A DNA stretch of 64,000 bases from Mesorhizobium hawassense (lineage in GTDB: Bacteria > Pseudomonadota > Alphaproteobacteria > Rhizobiales > Rhizobiaceae). Below are positions 33,035 to 41,000 of this stretch, piece by piece. A model generated the notes under the pieces. The model was not told the DNA's origin. It made no database searches and saw only the letters and a program-made list of their open reading frames with translations. A program made the position numbers and the translations under genes. The stretch covers positions 1 through 64,000 of the forward strand of contig NZ_QMBP01000015.1 in assembly GCF_003289945.1 (NCBI RefSeq), in the 5' to 3' direction. Each line of letters begins with the position of its first letter. Positions within the stretch are counted from its first letter, which is position 1.

Positions 33035-33136
33035 CGAACTGCCCGGCCCCTCAAAGGTTCCGCCTTGGTTAACGGAATCATTTCACACCAAGACGTTTAA
33101 GAATCAGTGACCATGTATTTGGGGTCGGGCCTCCCC

Positions 33137-33152
33137 TTTCGCAATTGCGAAA
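33137..33152. promoter_or_regulatory. 16-bp perfect palindrome upstream of typA
   Basis: TTTCGCAATTGCGAAA is fully symmetric. It lies 79 bases before the typA start. A symmetric site of this length is unlikely by chance in GC-rich DNA and may bind a dimeric regulator. A second, unrelated 16-bp palindrome is at 6145-6160. Confidence 0.4.
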
Positions 33153-33230
33153 AACCCTGTATGAGCCGCGCAACCGAAAAAGGCGGCGCTTTTTAAGCCT
33201 GCTGCCTGCAACGTTCCCGAGACCAGAAAA

Positions 33231-35060
33231 ATGAACCTCCGCAATATCGCGATCATCGCGCACGTCGACCATGGCAAAACCACGCTGGTCGACCAGCTTC
33301 TGAAACAGTCCGGCGCCTTCCGCGACAACCAGCGCGTCGCCGAGCGCGCCATGGATTCCAACGACCTCGAAAAAGAGCGCGGCATCACCATCCTGGCCAA
33401 GGCGACCTCGGTCGACTGGCACGGCACCCGCATCAACATCGTCGACACGCCCGGACACGCCGATTTCGGCGGCGAGGTCGAGCGCATCCTGTCGATGGTG
33501 GATTCGGCGATCGTGCTCGTCGACGCCGCCGAAGGCCCCATGCCGCAAACCAAGTTCGTCGTCGGCAAGGCGCTCAAGGTGGGTCTCCGCCCGATCGTCG
33601 TCATCAACAAGATCGACCGCCCGGACGCCCGCCATATCGAAGTGGTCAACGAGGTGTTCGACCTCTTCGCCGCGCTCGACGCCACCGACGAGCAGCTCGA
33701 CTTTCCGATCCTTTACGGCTCGGGCCGCGACGGCTGGGTATCGGAAAACCCCGAGGGCCCGAAGGATCAGGGCCTGGCGCCGCTGTTCGACCTCGTCGTC
33801 AAGCATGTGCCGGCGCCGACCGTCCATCCCGGTCCGTTCCGCATGATCGGCACGATCCTCGAGGCCAATCCCTTCCTCGGCCGCATCATCACCGGCCGCA
33901 TCGAATCCGGCACGCTGAAGGCCAACCAGGCGGTCAAGGTGCTGCATCATGACGGCACCCAGATCGAGACCGGCCGCGTCTCCAAGATCCTTGCATTCCG
34001 CGGCCTCGAGCGCCAGCCGATCGACGAAGCCCAGGCGGGCGATATCGTCGCCATCGCCGGCCTGTCCAAAGGCACCGTCGCCGATACGTTCTGCGACCCG
34101 GCCGTGACCGAGCCGCTGCATGCGCAGCCGATCGACCCGCCGACCGTGACCATGTCGTTCCTCGTCAACGACAGCCCGCTTGCCGGCACCGAAGGCGACA
34201 AGGTGACCAGCCGCGTCATCCGCGACCGCCTGCTGCGCGAGGCCGAGGGCAATGTCGCGCTGAAGATCGAGGAATCGGCCGAGAAGGACTCCTTCTTCGT
34301 CTCCGGCCGCGGCGAATTGCAGCTTGCGGTGCTCATCGAGACGATGCGCCGCGAGGGCTTCGAGCTTGCCGTGTCGCGTCCGCGCGTCGTCATGCAGAAG
34401 GGCGAGAACGGTGAATTGCTGGAGCCGGTGGAGGAAGTCGTCATCGACGTCGACGAGGAACATGCCGGCGTCGTCGTGCAAAAAATGTCGGAGCGCAAGG
34501 CCGAGATGGTCGAGCTGCGCCCCTCCGGCGGCAATCGCCAGCGCCTCGTTTTCCATGCGCCGACGCGCGGCCTGATCGGCTACCAGTCGGAGCTGTTGAC
34601 CGATACGCGCGGCACCGCGGTGATGAACCGGCTGTTCTTCGCCTATGAGCCCTACAAAGGCGAGCTGCCCGGCCGCACCAATGGCGTGCTGATCTCCAAC
34701 GAGCAAGGCGAGTCCGTCGCCTACGCCATGTGGAACCTGGAAGACCGTGGCCCGATGATCATCGACCCGGGCGTCAAGGTCTATCAGGGCATGATCATCG
34801 GCATCCACAGCCGCGACAACGACCTCGAAGTGAACGTGCTCAAGGGCAAGAAGCTCACCAACATCCGCGCCGCCGGCAAGGACGAAGCGGTGAAGCTGAC
34901 GCCGCCGATCCGTATGACGCTGGAGCGCGCGCTGGCCTGGATCCAGGACGACGAGCTGGTCGAGGTGACGCCGAAGACCATCCGCCTGCGCAAGCTCTAT
35001 CTCGACCCGAACGAGCGCAAACGTTTCGAAAAGGCCGCCAAGGTGATGGGCGCGGCGTAA
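33231..35060 (+). CDS. typA: TypA/BipA ribosome-associated GTPase
   Basis: 609 residues, the usual TypA length. The GTPase domain has G1 AHVDHGKT (10-17), G2 with 'ERGITI', G3 DTPGH and G4 NKID. Then come an EF-Tu-like domain 2, an EF-G domain III and V-like part ('GRGELQLAVLIETMRREGFEL'), and the TypA-specific C-terminal domain. It associates with 70S ribosomes and supports 50S assembly and stress or cold growth. It is a single gene ended by a strong terminator. Confidence 0.97.
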   Translation: MNLRNIAIIAHVDHGKTTLVDQLLKQSGAFRDNQRVAERAMDSNDLEKERGITILAKATSVDWHGTRINIVDTPGHADFGGEVERILSMVDSAIVLVDAAEGPMPQTKFVVGKALKVGLRPIVVINKIDRPDARHIEVVNEVFDLFAALDATDEQLDFPILYGSGRDGWVSENPEGPKDQGLAPLFDLVVKHVPAPTVHPGPFRMIGTILEANPFLGRIITGRIESGTLKANQAVKVLHHDGTQIETGRVSKILAFRGLERQPIDEAQAGDIVAIAGLSKGTVADTFCDPAVTEPLHAQPIDPPTVTMSFLVNDSPLAGTEGDKVTSRVIRDRLLREAEGNVALKIEESAEKDSFFVSGRGELQLAVLIETMRREGFELAVSRPRVVMQKGENGELLEPVEEVVIDVDEEHAGVVVQKMSERKAEMVELRPSGGNRQRLVFHAPTRGLIGYQSELLTDTRGTAVMNRLFFAYEPYKGELPGRTNGVLISNEQGESVAYAMWNLEDRGPMIIDPGVKVYQGMIIGIHSRDNDLEVNVLKGKKLTNIRAAGKDEAVKLTPPIRMTLERALAWIQDDELVEVTPKTIRLRKLYLDPNERKRFEKAAKVMGAA

Positions 35061-35077
35061 AATTCGAGACCAGGTTC

Positions 35078-35108
35078 GAAAGAGGGAGCGGATGCTCCCT
35101 CTTTTCGT
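35078..35108 (+). terminator. Intrinsic terminator of typA
   Basis: AAAGAGGGAGC (35079-35089) pairs with GCTCCCTCTTT around GGAT, giving 11 pairs, followed by TTCGTTT. It starts 18 bases after the typA stop. The convergent DUF1062 gene ends at 35110, so it may serve both. Confidence 0.85.
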
Positions 35109-35109
35109 T

Positions 35110-35739
35110 TCAGCGGCATGCGGCCGCCGACAGGACCCTGCCGCAATCCGTCTCCTCCGCCAGATCAAGGCGAACCGCCAAGCGGTCGCGAAGCGGCTTC
35201 CGCATTGCCTTGGCGCCGTCCGGTTCGACGGTCAGCCGCCTTCGCTGCTTCCAAGCCTGTAGCCTCGATCGAGAGATACCGAGTTCGCCGGCAAGCAGGC
35301 GATCGAGCCGCAAGGGCGTCGTCCCTTCGAGCCGGATCTCGAGCGCGAGGACGGTCGCGCATTCCGGCCTGCCGTCCAGCAGTTCCTTTCGGACCGCGAC
35401 GTCCGGAAATTCCTCGATCCGTCCGACCCGATTTCTGAGCGCCAGGGTATCGAACGCAAGGCGGCGGACGAGCACCGGGTCGTTGCTTTCGAGCGCAGCG
35501 AGGAGGCACGGCTCGATGTCGCGACGGTTTTGGCGTTCCAGAAGGGCGAAATTCCAGGAATTCTCGCAGACCGTGCAGCGGTAGATCAACCATATGTCGA
35601 TGCGCTTGCCGTTCGCGTTGACGCGGAATTTTTCGCTGCATCGATACGATCTGACGCCGCCGCAGCGGTTGCAGTTGATGAACGGCCGAGGCGCGATTGC
35701 GGGCGCGATCGTCCAGCGGACGCGCAAAGTAGAAGACAT
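35110..35739 (-). CDS. DUF1062 family protein
   Basis: The 209-residue protein has a zinc-ribbon-like N-terminus: 'CNRCGGVRSYRCSEKFRVNANGKRIDIWLIYRCTVCENSWNFAL', with CxxC at each end. A C-terminal part 'LDRLLAGELGISRSRLQAWKQRRRLTV' looks like a small S4-type or DNA/RNA-binding segment. This is the DUF1062 layout; the function is unknown, and nucleic-acid binding is an inference from the ribbon and basic helix. It is convergent with typA. Confidence 0.8.
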   Translation of the reverse strand: MSSTLRVRWTIAPAIAPRPFINCNRCGGVRSYRCSEKFRVNANGKRIDIWLIYRCTVCENSWNFALLERQNRRDIEPCLLAALESNDPVLVRRLAFDTLALRNRVGRIEEFPDVAVRKELLDGRPECATVLALEIRLEGTTPLRLDRLLAGELGISRSRLQAWKQRRRLTVEPDGAKAMRKPLRDRLAVRLDLAEETDCGRVLSAAACR

Positions 35740-36180
35740 GCCGGTAGGCCCTTCCCGTCGGGAAGTCCGTCAGGCCGGCAATGTCCGAGATGCGCCTTTT
35801 GTTGAGCATGACCTTTTCCGAAAACCGAGTACCACTTTTCGGGATCATGCTCGTGCGGGCACGGCGTGGCGAAGGCTGTTTGTTTTGAAGTCAGGCGTCG
35901 GCGCGGATTCCGCGCAGCGGCTCAGCAATGCCAAACCGGTCTCGAACCGCCGCCTGAAGAACACGTGGAAATGGAGCAGGCGGCGCCAATGGCCGCGCCT
36001 GCGGTGCGTTCGGAGGAGTTGGCGAGACCGGCGGTTACTGAGGCAAAGTGATGCTCGAAAATGGATGTCGGGCGGCTCTTCTAGCCGCGTGCCGTCCATC
36101 CGGCAAGTCGTCCGGCTTTCGTCATGGCGGTGGTTGCGCTACTTTCATAGGCCCGAGTTCTCCACCACAAGAGGTTCGCC
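35740..36180. other. 441-bp gene-free stretch with palindromic repeat, family F-like
   Basis: No frame here has a ribosome site plus plausible protein. At 35804-35852 GAGCATGA...TCATGCTC encloses CTTTTCCGAAAACCGAGTAC and CACTTTTCGG, a rhizobial intergenic palindrome type related in words (AAAAGTGG/CCACTTTT) to 51258-51299. The rest (35853-36165) is unassigned; an AAGAGG site at its right end belongs to the LysE-family gene. Confidence 0.6.
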
Positions 36181-36792
36181 GTGCATCTCGCCTCGCTGCT
36201 GATCTTCGCCGCCGCTCTGTTCGTTGCCGCCGGCTCGCCCGGCCCGTCGATCGCGGCACTGGTGGCGCGGGTGATCTCGAAGGGGTTTCGCGATGTCTTC
36301 CCGTTCTTGCTGGCGATGTGGATCGGCGAAGGGATCTGGCTGTCGCTGGCGGTGTTCGGGCTCGCCGTCGTGGCGCAGACATTCCACTACGCCTTCGTCG
36401 TCGTTAAGTGGGTTGGCGTCGCCTACCTTGCTTATCTGGCGTTCAAGATGTGGACGGCGCCGGTCGAGGCCAGGGAAGGCGAGATGCCGCGCGAGGATTC
36501 GGCCGGCAAACTGTTCTTTGCCGGCATGGCGGTGACATTGGGCAATCCGAAGATCATGATGTTCTATCTGGCGCTGCTGCCGACCATCATCGACCTTGCC
36601 TCGGTCAGCGTGGTCGGCTGGGTCGAGCTGACGGTGACCATGGCGGCCGTGCTGGTGGTCATCGATCTGGCCTGGGTGCTGGCGGCATCGCAGGCGCGCC
36701 GGCTCCTGAAGAGCAAGCGCGCCATGAAGATCGCCAACCGCGTCAGCGCCACGACGATGGCGGGCGCTGCCGCGGCAATCGCCGCGCGGTAG
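36181..36792 (+). CDS. LysE-family amino-acid exporter
   Basis: The 203-residue protein has about six hydrophobic segments and the LysE/RhtB N-terminal motif 'LLIFAAALFVAAGSPGPSIAALVARVISKGFRDVF', then 'VKWVGVAYLAYLAFKMW' and 'FFAGMAVTLGNPKIMMFYLALLP'. The family exports amino acids or related compounds. It starts with GTG, with AAGAGG 8 bases upstream. It is convergent with a YCII gene. The substrate is not predictable. Confidence 0.87.
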   Translation: MHLASLLIFAAALFVAAGSPGPSIAALVARVISKGFRDVFPFLLAMWIGEGIWLSLAVFGLAVVAQTFHYAFVVVKWVGVAYLAYLAFKMWTAPVEAREGEMPREDSAGKLFFAGMAVTLGNPKIMMFYLALLPTIIDLASVSVVGWVELTVTMAAVLVVIDLAWVLAASQARRLLKSKRAMKIANRVSATTMAGAAAAIAAR

Positions 36793-36850
36793 AAAGGTGC
36801 GTTGATGTTCAGGCATAGCTGCCTGCGGCGGCCGGCCTGAACCGCTTGCC

Positions 36851-37174
36851 TCACATCATTTCGATGATCGGCGCGATCTCGACGCTGAAGGCGGGGTCCA
36901 TCAGGATCGGGCACTCCTTGGCCTTGGCGACGGCATCGTCGATGTCCCTGGCTTCGACGACGGTGTAGCCGGCTGTCGGATTGCTGCCGCCATTGTTCTC
37001 GACCTTGCCGCTGGGCAGAACGGTCCTGGACATGCCGACCGGATTGCCGCCGTCGACCACGGCCGAGCCGAGCTTGCCGTACCAGCCGGTCCAGGCATCC
37101 ATCGCGGCTTTCCGTCCAGCTTCGTCGGTCGGCATCTTGCCGGAGCCGTGATAGACATAGAGAAATTTCGCCAT
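36851..37174 (-). CDS. YCII-domain protein
   Basis: The 107-residue protein has the ferredoxin-like YCII pattern of the DGPF group: 'KFLYVYHGSGKMPTDEAGRKAAMDAWTGWYGKLGSAVVDGGNPVG', 'GYTVVEARDIDDAVAKAKECPIL', ending 'FSVEIAPIIEMM'. Members often neighbour ECF sigma genes; none is adjacent here. The start has GGGAGGAG upstream. The frame's upstream extension runs into tandem hairpin repeats and is not coding. Confidence 0.82.
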   Translation of the reverse strand: MAKFLYVYHGSGKMPTDEAGRKAAMDAWTGWYGKLGSAVVDGGNPVGMSRTVLPSGKVENNGGSNPTAGYTVVEARDIDDAVAKAKECPILMDPAFSVEIAPIIEMM

Positions 37175-37206
37175 GTTCTCCTCCCTTGTCGGCGGCGTCG
37201 AACCGG

Positions 37207-37296
37207 CATGCGGCCACGCCGCTTGCGATATGCGGCTTTTGCCGCAGTCAGATATGCGGCTACGCCGCAATCGTTGACATGCGGCTGCGCCGCAGT
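37207..37296. repeat. Four tandem REP-like hairpins
   Basis: Four copies of ATGCGGC-N3/4-GCCGC follow at about 24-base steps: ATGCGGCCACGCCGC, ATGCGGCTTTTGCCGCA, ATGCGGCTACGCCGCA, ATGCGGCTGCGCCGCA. Each is a 6-7-bp hairpin; arms are identical while the loop bases vary. They lie upstream of the YCII gene, between it and the divergent side of the AhpD-like gene. The spacing is too short and the units too self-complementary for CRISPR. Confidence 0.75.
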
Positions 37297-37368
37297 CCTT
37301 GATCATCGGACCAAAAGGCGGGGTCGGCAACGAAAAATTCGAAGCCGCTAATATAATGGCGGCGACCG

Positions 37369-37932
37369 CTACCTCGCCATGGCGTGGTATTCGGGATTCG
37401 GCCGCATGTCGACGGCCGCTGCCACCCGGTTCGACATGTTGAAGAAGGCGGCGGTCGAAGCGATGTCCCAGATGTCGCGGTCGGAGAAACCGGCTTGCCG
37501 CAGCGCGGCGCGGTCTGCCTCGACGATCTTGGCCGGCTCTTCCGTCAGCTTGACCGCGAATTCGAGCATCGCGCGCTGGCGGTCCGACAGATCGGCGGCG
37601 CGAAAATTCATCACCATCATCTCGCCAAGCGCCGGCTCGCCCGACAACTGGCGCACCGCCGCGCCATGCGCGGCCAGGCAGTAGAAGCAGTGGTTGATCG
37701 AGGAGACGACCACTGCGATCATCTCGCGCTCCAGCTTCGACAGGCCGGACTCGCCCAGCATCAAGTCGTTGTACATGTCGGTGAAGGCGCGCAGCTTCTT
37801 CTCGTCGAAGGCGTAGGCGAGCAGCACGTTGGGGACGAGGCCGAGCTTATCCCGGCATTTGGCGAAATAGGCCTTCGTCGCCTCGCTGAGCTCGGCCTGG
37901 ACAAGGTCGAGCGCGGTTATTTTGCCGGTCAT
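37369..37932 (-). CDS. AhpD-like/carboxymuconolactone decarboxylase-family peroxidase-related enzyme
   Basis: 187 residues. The AhpD core is clear: 'SKLEREMIAVVVSSINHCFYCLAAHGAAVRQL' with Cys82-x2-Cys85 and His89, the redox pair and proton relay of AhpD. 'GLVPNVLLAYAFDEKKLRAF' and 'LTEEPAKIVEADRAALRQAGFSDRDIWDIASTAAFFNMSNRVA' complete the uncharacterised peroxidase-related type. ATG 37932 sits 7 bases after AGGAG and is preferred to ATG 37938, too close to it. It is divergent from the large NAD-GDH gene. Confidence 0.88.
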   Translation of the reverse strand: MTGKITALDLVQAELSEATKAYFAKCRDKLGLVPNVLLAYAFDEKKLRAFTDMYNDLMLGESGLSKLEREMIAVVVSSINHCFYCLAAHGAAVRQLSGEPALGEMMVMNFRAADLSDRQRAMLEFAVKLTEEPAKIVEADRAALRQAGFSDRDIWDIASTAAFFNMSNRVAAAVDMRPNPEYHAMAR

Positions 37933-38061
37933 GGTCATTCTCCTCGCGGGGGCGACGGCGTCGGTTCGAATTTTTTAAAGCGTCGTCAAACCTTTGTCGC
38001 CAAACAGCGCTCATCTGGCTACCATAGCCACAAAAGCATGCCACGGGAGGGAATAAGCGTC

Positions 38062-41000
38062 ATGGCCAGCGTGAAATCCAAGCCAAAGAAGAAAGCTGCC
38101 GCCGCCGCGAAGGCGGAGGGGAAACCGGCAAGGCTTGCCGACTATCTTCTGGCACGGGCGCCTACCGAAGATATCGCGGCCTATCACGCAGCCGACCTCG
38201 AACGCGCCGGCGAGCTAGCCGGCCGCGCCGTTGCCAAGCACAAGAAAGGCGAAAGCGTCGTCGCCGTCGAGACGGATTCCGGCGTTGCCTGCGACGGCCG
38301 GCCGGTCACCGTCATCACCGTCGTCAACGACAACATGCCGTTCCTGTTCGATTCGATCCTTGGCGAGATCACCGAGACCTCAGGCGAGCCGACACTGGTC
38401 ACCCACCCGATCGTCACTGTCCGGCACGGCAAGAGCGGCGTCGCCGAGGTCCTCAGCGACAGCGGCAAGGAGGATGACGAGCACGACCGGCTGAGCGTCG
38501 TCCATGTCCACATTCCAAGGTTGAATGCCGAGCAGGGGAAGAGCCTTACCGAACGGCTGGGGAAGATGCTTTCACAGGTCCGCGCCGCCGTCGTCGACTG
38601 GAAGCGCATGCTCGCCCGGCTCGACCAGGCGATTTCCGAATTCCGCTATTCGGCCGTGCCGCTCGACAAGAAGAGCGTCGCCGAGGCGATCGCTTTCCTG
38701 GAATGGCTGCGCGACGACAATTTCACCTTCCTCGGCATGCGTGAATTCAACTATGTCGGCGGCGAGGAGAGCGGCTCGCTGGAGCGCGCCGACAAGCCCG
38801 GCCTCGGCATCCTGTCCGATCCCGACGTGCTGGTGCTGCGGCGCGGCACCGAGGCGGTGACGACGACGCCGGAGATCCGCGCCTTCCTGCACGGGCCGGA
38901 GCCGCTGATCGTCACCAAGGCCAACGCCAAATCTTTGGTGCACCGCCGCATCTATCTCGATTACATCGGCATCAAGACCTACACGTCGAAAGGCGCGCTG
39001 GCGGGCGAATTGCGCATCGTCGGCCTGTTCACCTCGACCGCCTACACGCGCTCGGTGATGAAGATCCCCTATCTGCGCTCGAAGGCCGAAACCGTAATCG
39101 CCAAGTCCGGCTTCAATCCGAGCGACCATTCCGGCAAGGCGCTGATCAATGTGGTTGAGAGCTATCCGCGCGATGAGCTGTTCCAGATCCCGGTGCCGAT
39201 CCTCAGAAAGCATGCCAACGCCATTCTCGGGCTGATCGAACGGCCGCGGATCAGAGCGCTGGTGCGCCTTGATCAGTTCGATCGCTTCGTTTCCGTCATC
39301 ATCTTCGTGCCGCGGGATCGCTATGACAGTGTCGTGCGCGAGAAGGTCGGCGCCTATCTCAAGACCGTGTTCGAAGGCCGGCTGTCGGCCTATTACCCGG
39401 CCTTCCCGGAGGGCGGGCTGGCGCGCGTGCACTTCATCATCGGCCGTTCCGGCGGCAAGACACCGAAGATCGAGCAGGCGACGATCGAGGCAGCGATCCG
39501 CGACATCGTGCGCACCTGGGAAGACGCGCTCTCCGAGGCCGCGGAAGCCGCGGGCAGCGATCCGGCGCTGAAGGCGATCGCCGCCCGCTTCCCAGAAAGC
39601 TATCGCGACAGCTTTTCGGCGGCCGTGGCGCTGGCCGATGCCGGGCGCATCGCCAGGATCAGCGCCGGAAGTCCAATAGCGATCGACTATTACCGCCATG
39701 CCGACCAAAAGCCGCAGCAGGCGGCGCTGAAGATCTATCACTTCGGCAGCCCGGTGGCGCTGTCGCGGCGCGTGCCGGTGCTGGAAAACATCGGCTTTCG
39801 CGTCATCAGCGAGCGCACCTTCGAGGTCGGTGACGATCCGGCGACCAAGGTCTACATCCACGACATGGAGCTGGAGAACAGCTACGGCGCGCGAATAGAC
39901 CTCGCCGACGGCGGCGCATTGTTCGAGGACGCGTTCCTCTCGGTGTGGCGCGGCGATGTCGACAATGACGGCTATAACGGCCTGGCGCAGACCGCCGGCC
40001 TGTGGTCAGGCGAGATCACCATCCTGCGCGCCTATGGCCGCTACCTGCAGCAGGCCGGCATCCCGCAGAGCCAGGATTTCATCGCCGCGGCGCTCAACCG
40101 CTATCCCGAGATCGCGCGCGGCCTGCATGCGCTGTTCGTCGCCCGCCTCGGGCCGACGGCGGAAGGCGATGGCGTGGTCGCGGCCAAGCACCTCAAGGCC
40201 AAGATCAAGGACGCGCTGGAGGAGGTGCCAAATATCGATGACGACACCATCATCCGCCGCTATCTCAACCTCATCGAAGCCTCGCTGCGCACCAATCATT
40301 TCGTAGCCGATACGAAGGAGAAGGGGCAGTCGCTGGCGATCAAGCTCGACTCGCAGGCGGTCGAGGGCCTGCCGGCGCCACGGCCATGGCGCGAGATCTT
40401 CGTCTACGGCTCCGAGGTCGAGGGCGTGCATCTGCGCTTCGGACCGGTGGCGCGCGGCGGCCTGCGCTGGTCGGACCGCGCCCAGGATTACCGCACCGAG
40501 GTGCTCGGCCTGGTCAAGGCACAGCAGGTCAAGAACGCGGTCATCGTGCCGGTCGGCGCCAAGGGCGGCTTCTTCCCCAAGCGCCTGCCGGCCGGTGGCG
40601 GCCGCGACGCCATCTTCGAAGCAGGCACTTCGGCCTACAAGAATTTCGTCTCCAGCCTGTTGTCGATCACCGACAACATCGGCGTCGACGGCGTCATCCC
40701 GCCGGCCGGCGTGGTGCGGCGTGACCAGGACGATCCCTATTTCGTCGTCGCCGCCGACAAGGGCACGGCGACCTTCTCCGATACCGCCAACGCCATCTCC
40801 GAAAAGCATAATTTCTGGCTGGACGACGCCTTCGCCAGCGGCGGCTCGGCCGGTTACGACCACAAGAAGATGGGCATCACCGCCAAGGGCGCCTGGGAAG
40901 CGGTGAAGCGGCATTTCCGCGAGATCAACCGCGACATCCAGACCTCGCCCTTCAGCGTGGTCGGCGTCGGCGACATGTCGGGCGACGTGTTCGGCAACGG

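Noticed and set aside
33078..35168. 696-codon reverse-strand open frame over typA
   Set aside because: Shadow frame with Arg/Asp/Gly-rich composition; typA motifs are unambiguous on the forward strand.
35165..35848. Reverse-strand frame starting upstream of DUF1062
   Set aside because: Different frame from the DUF1062 protein, no motifs, crosses the palindromic repeat.
35845..36099. 84-codon reverse ORF in the gap before the LysE gene
   Set aside because: No ribosome site, Arg-rich composition, overlaps a palindrome; not enough to call a gene.
37207..37296. CRISPR array
   Set aside because: Repeat plus spacer period is only about 24 bases, units are self-complementary hairpins, spacers are 3-10 bases and no cas gene is near.
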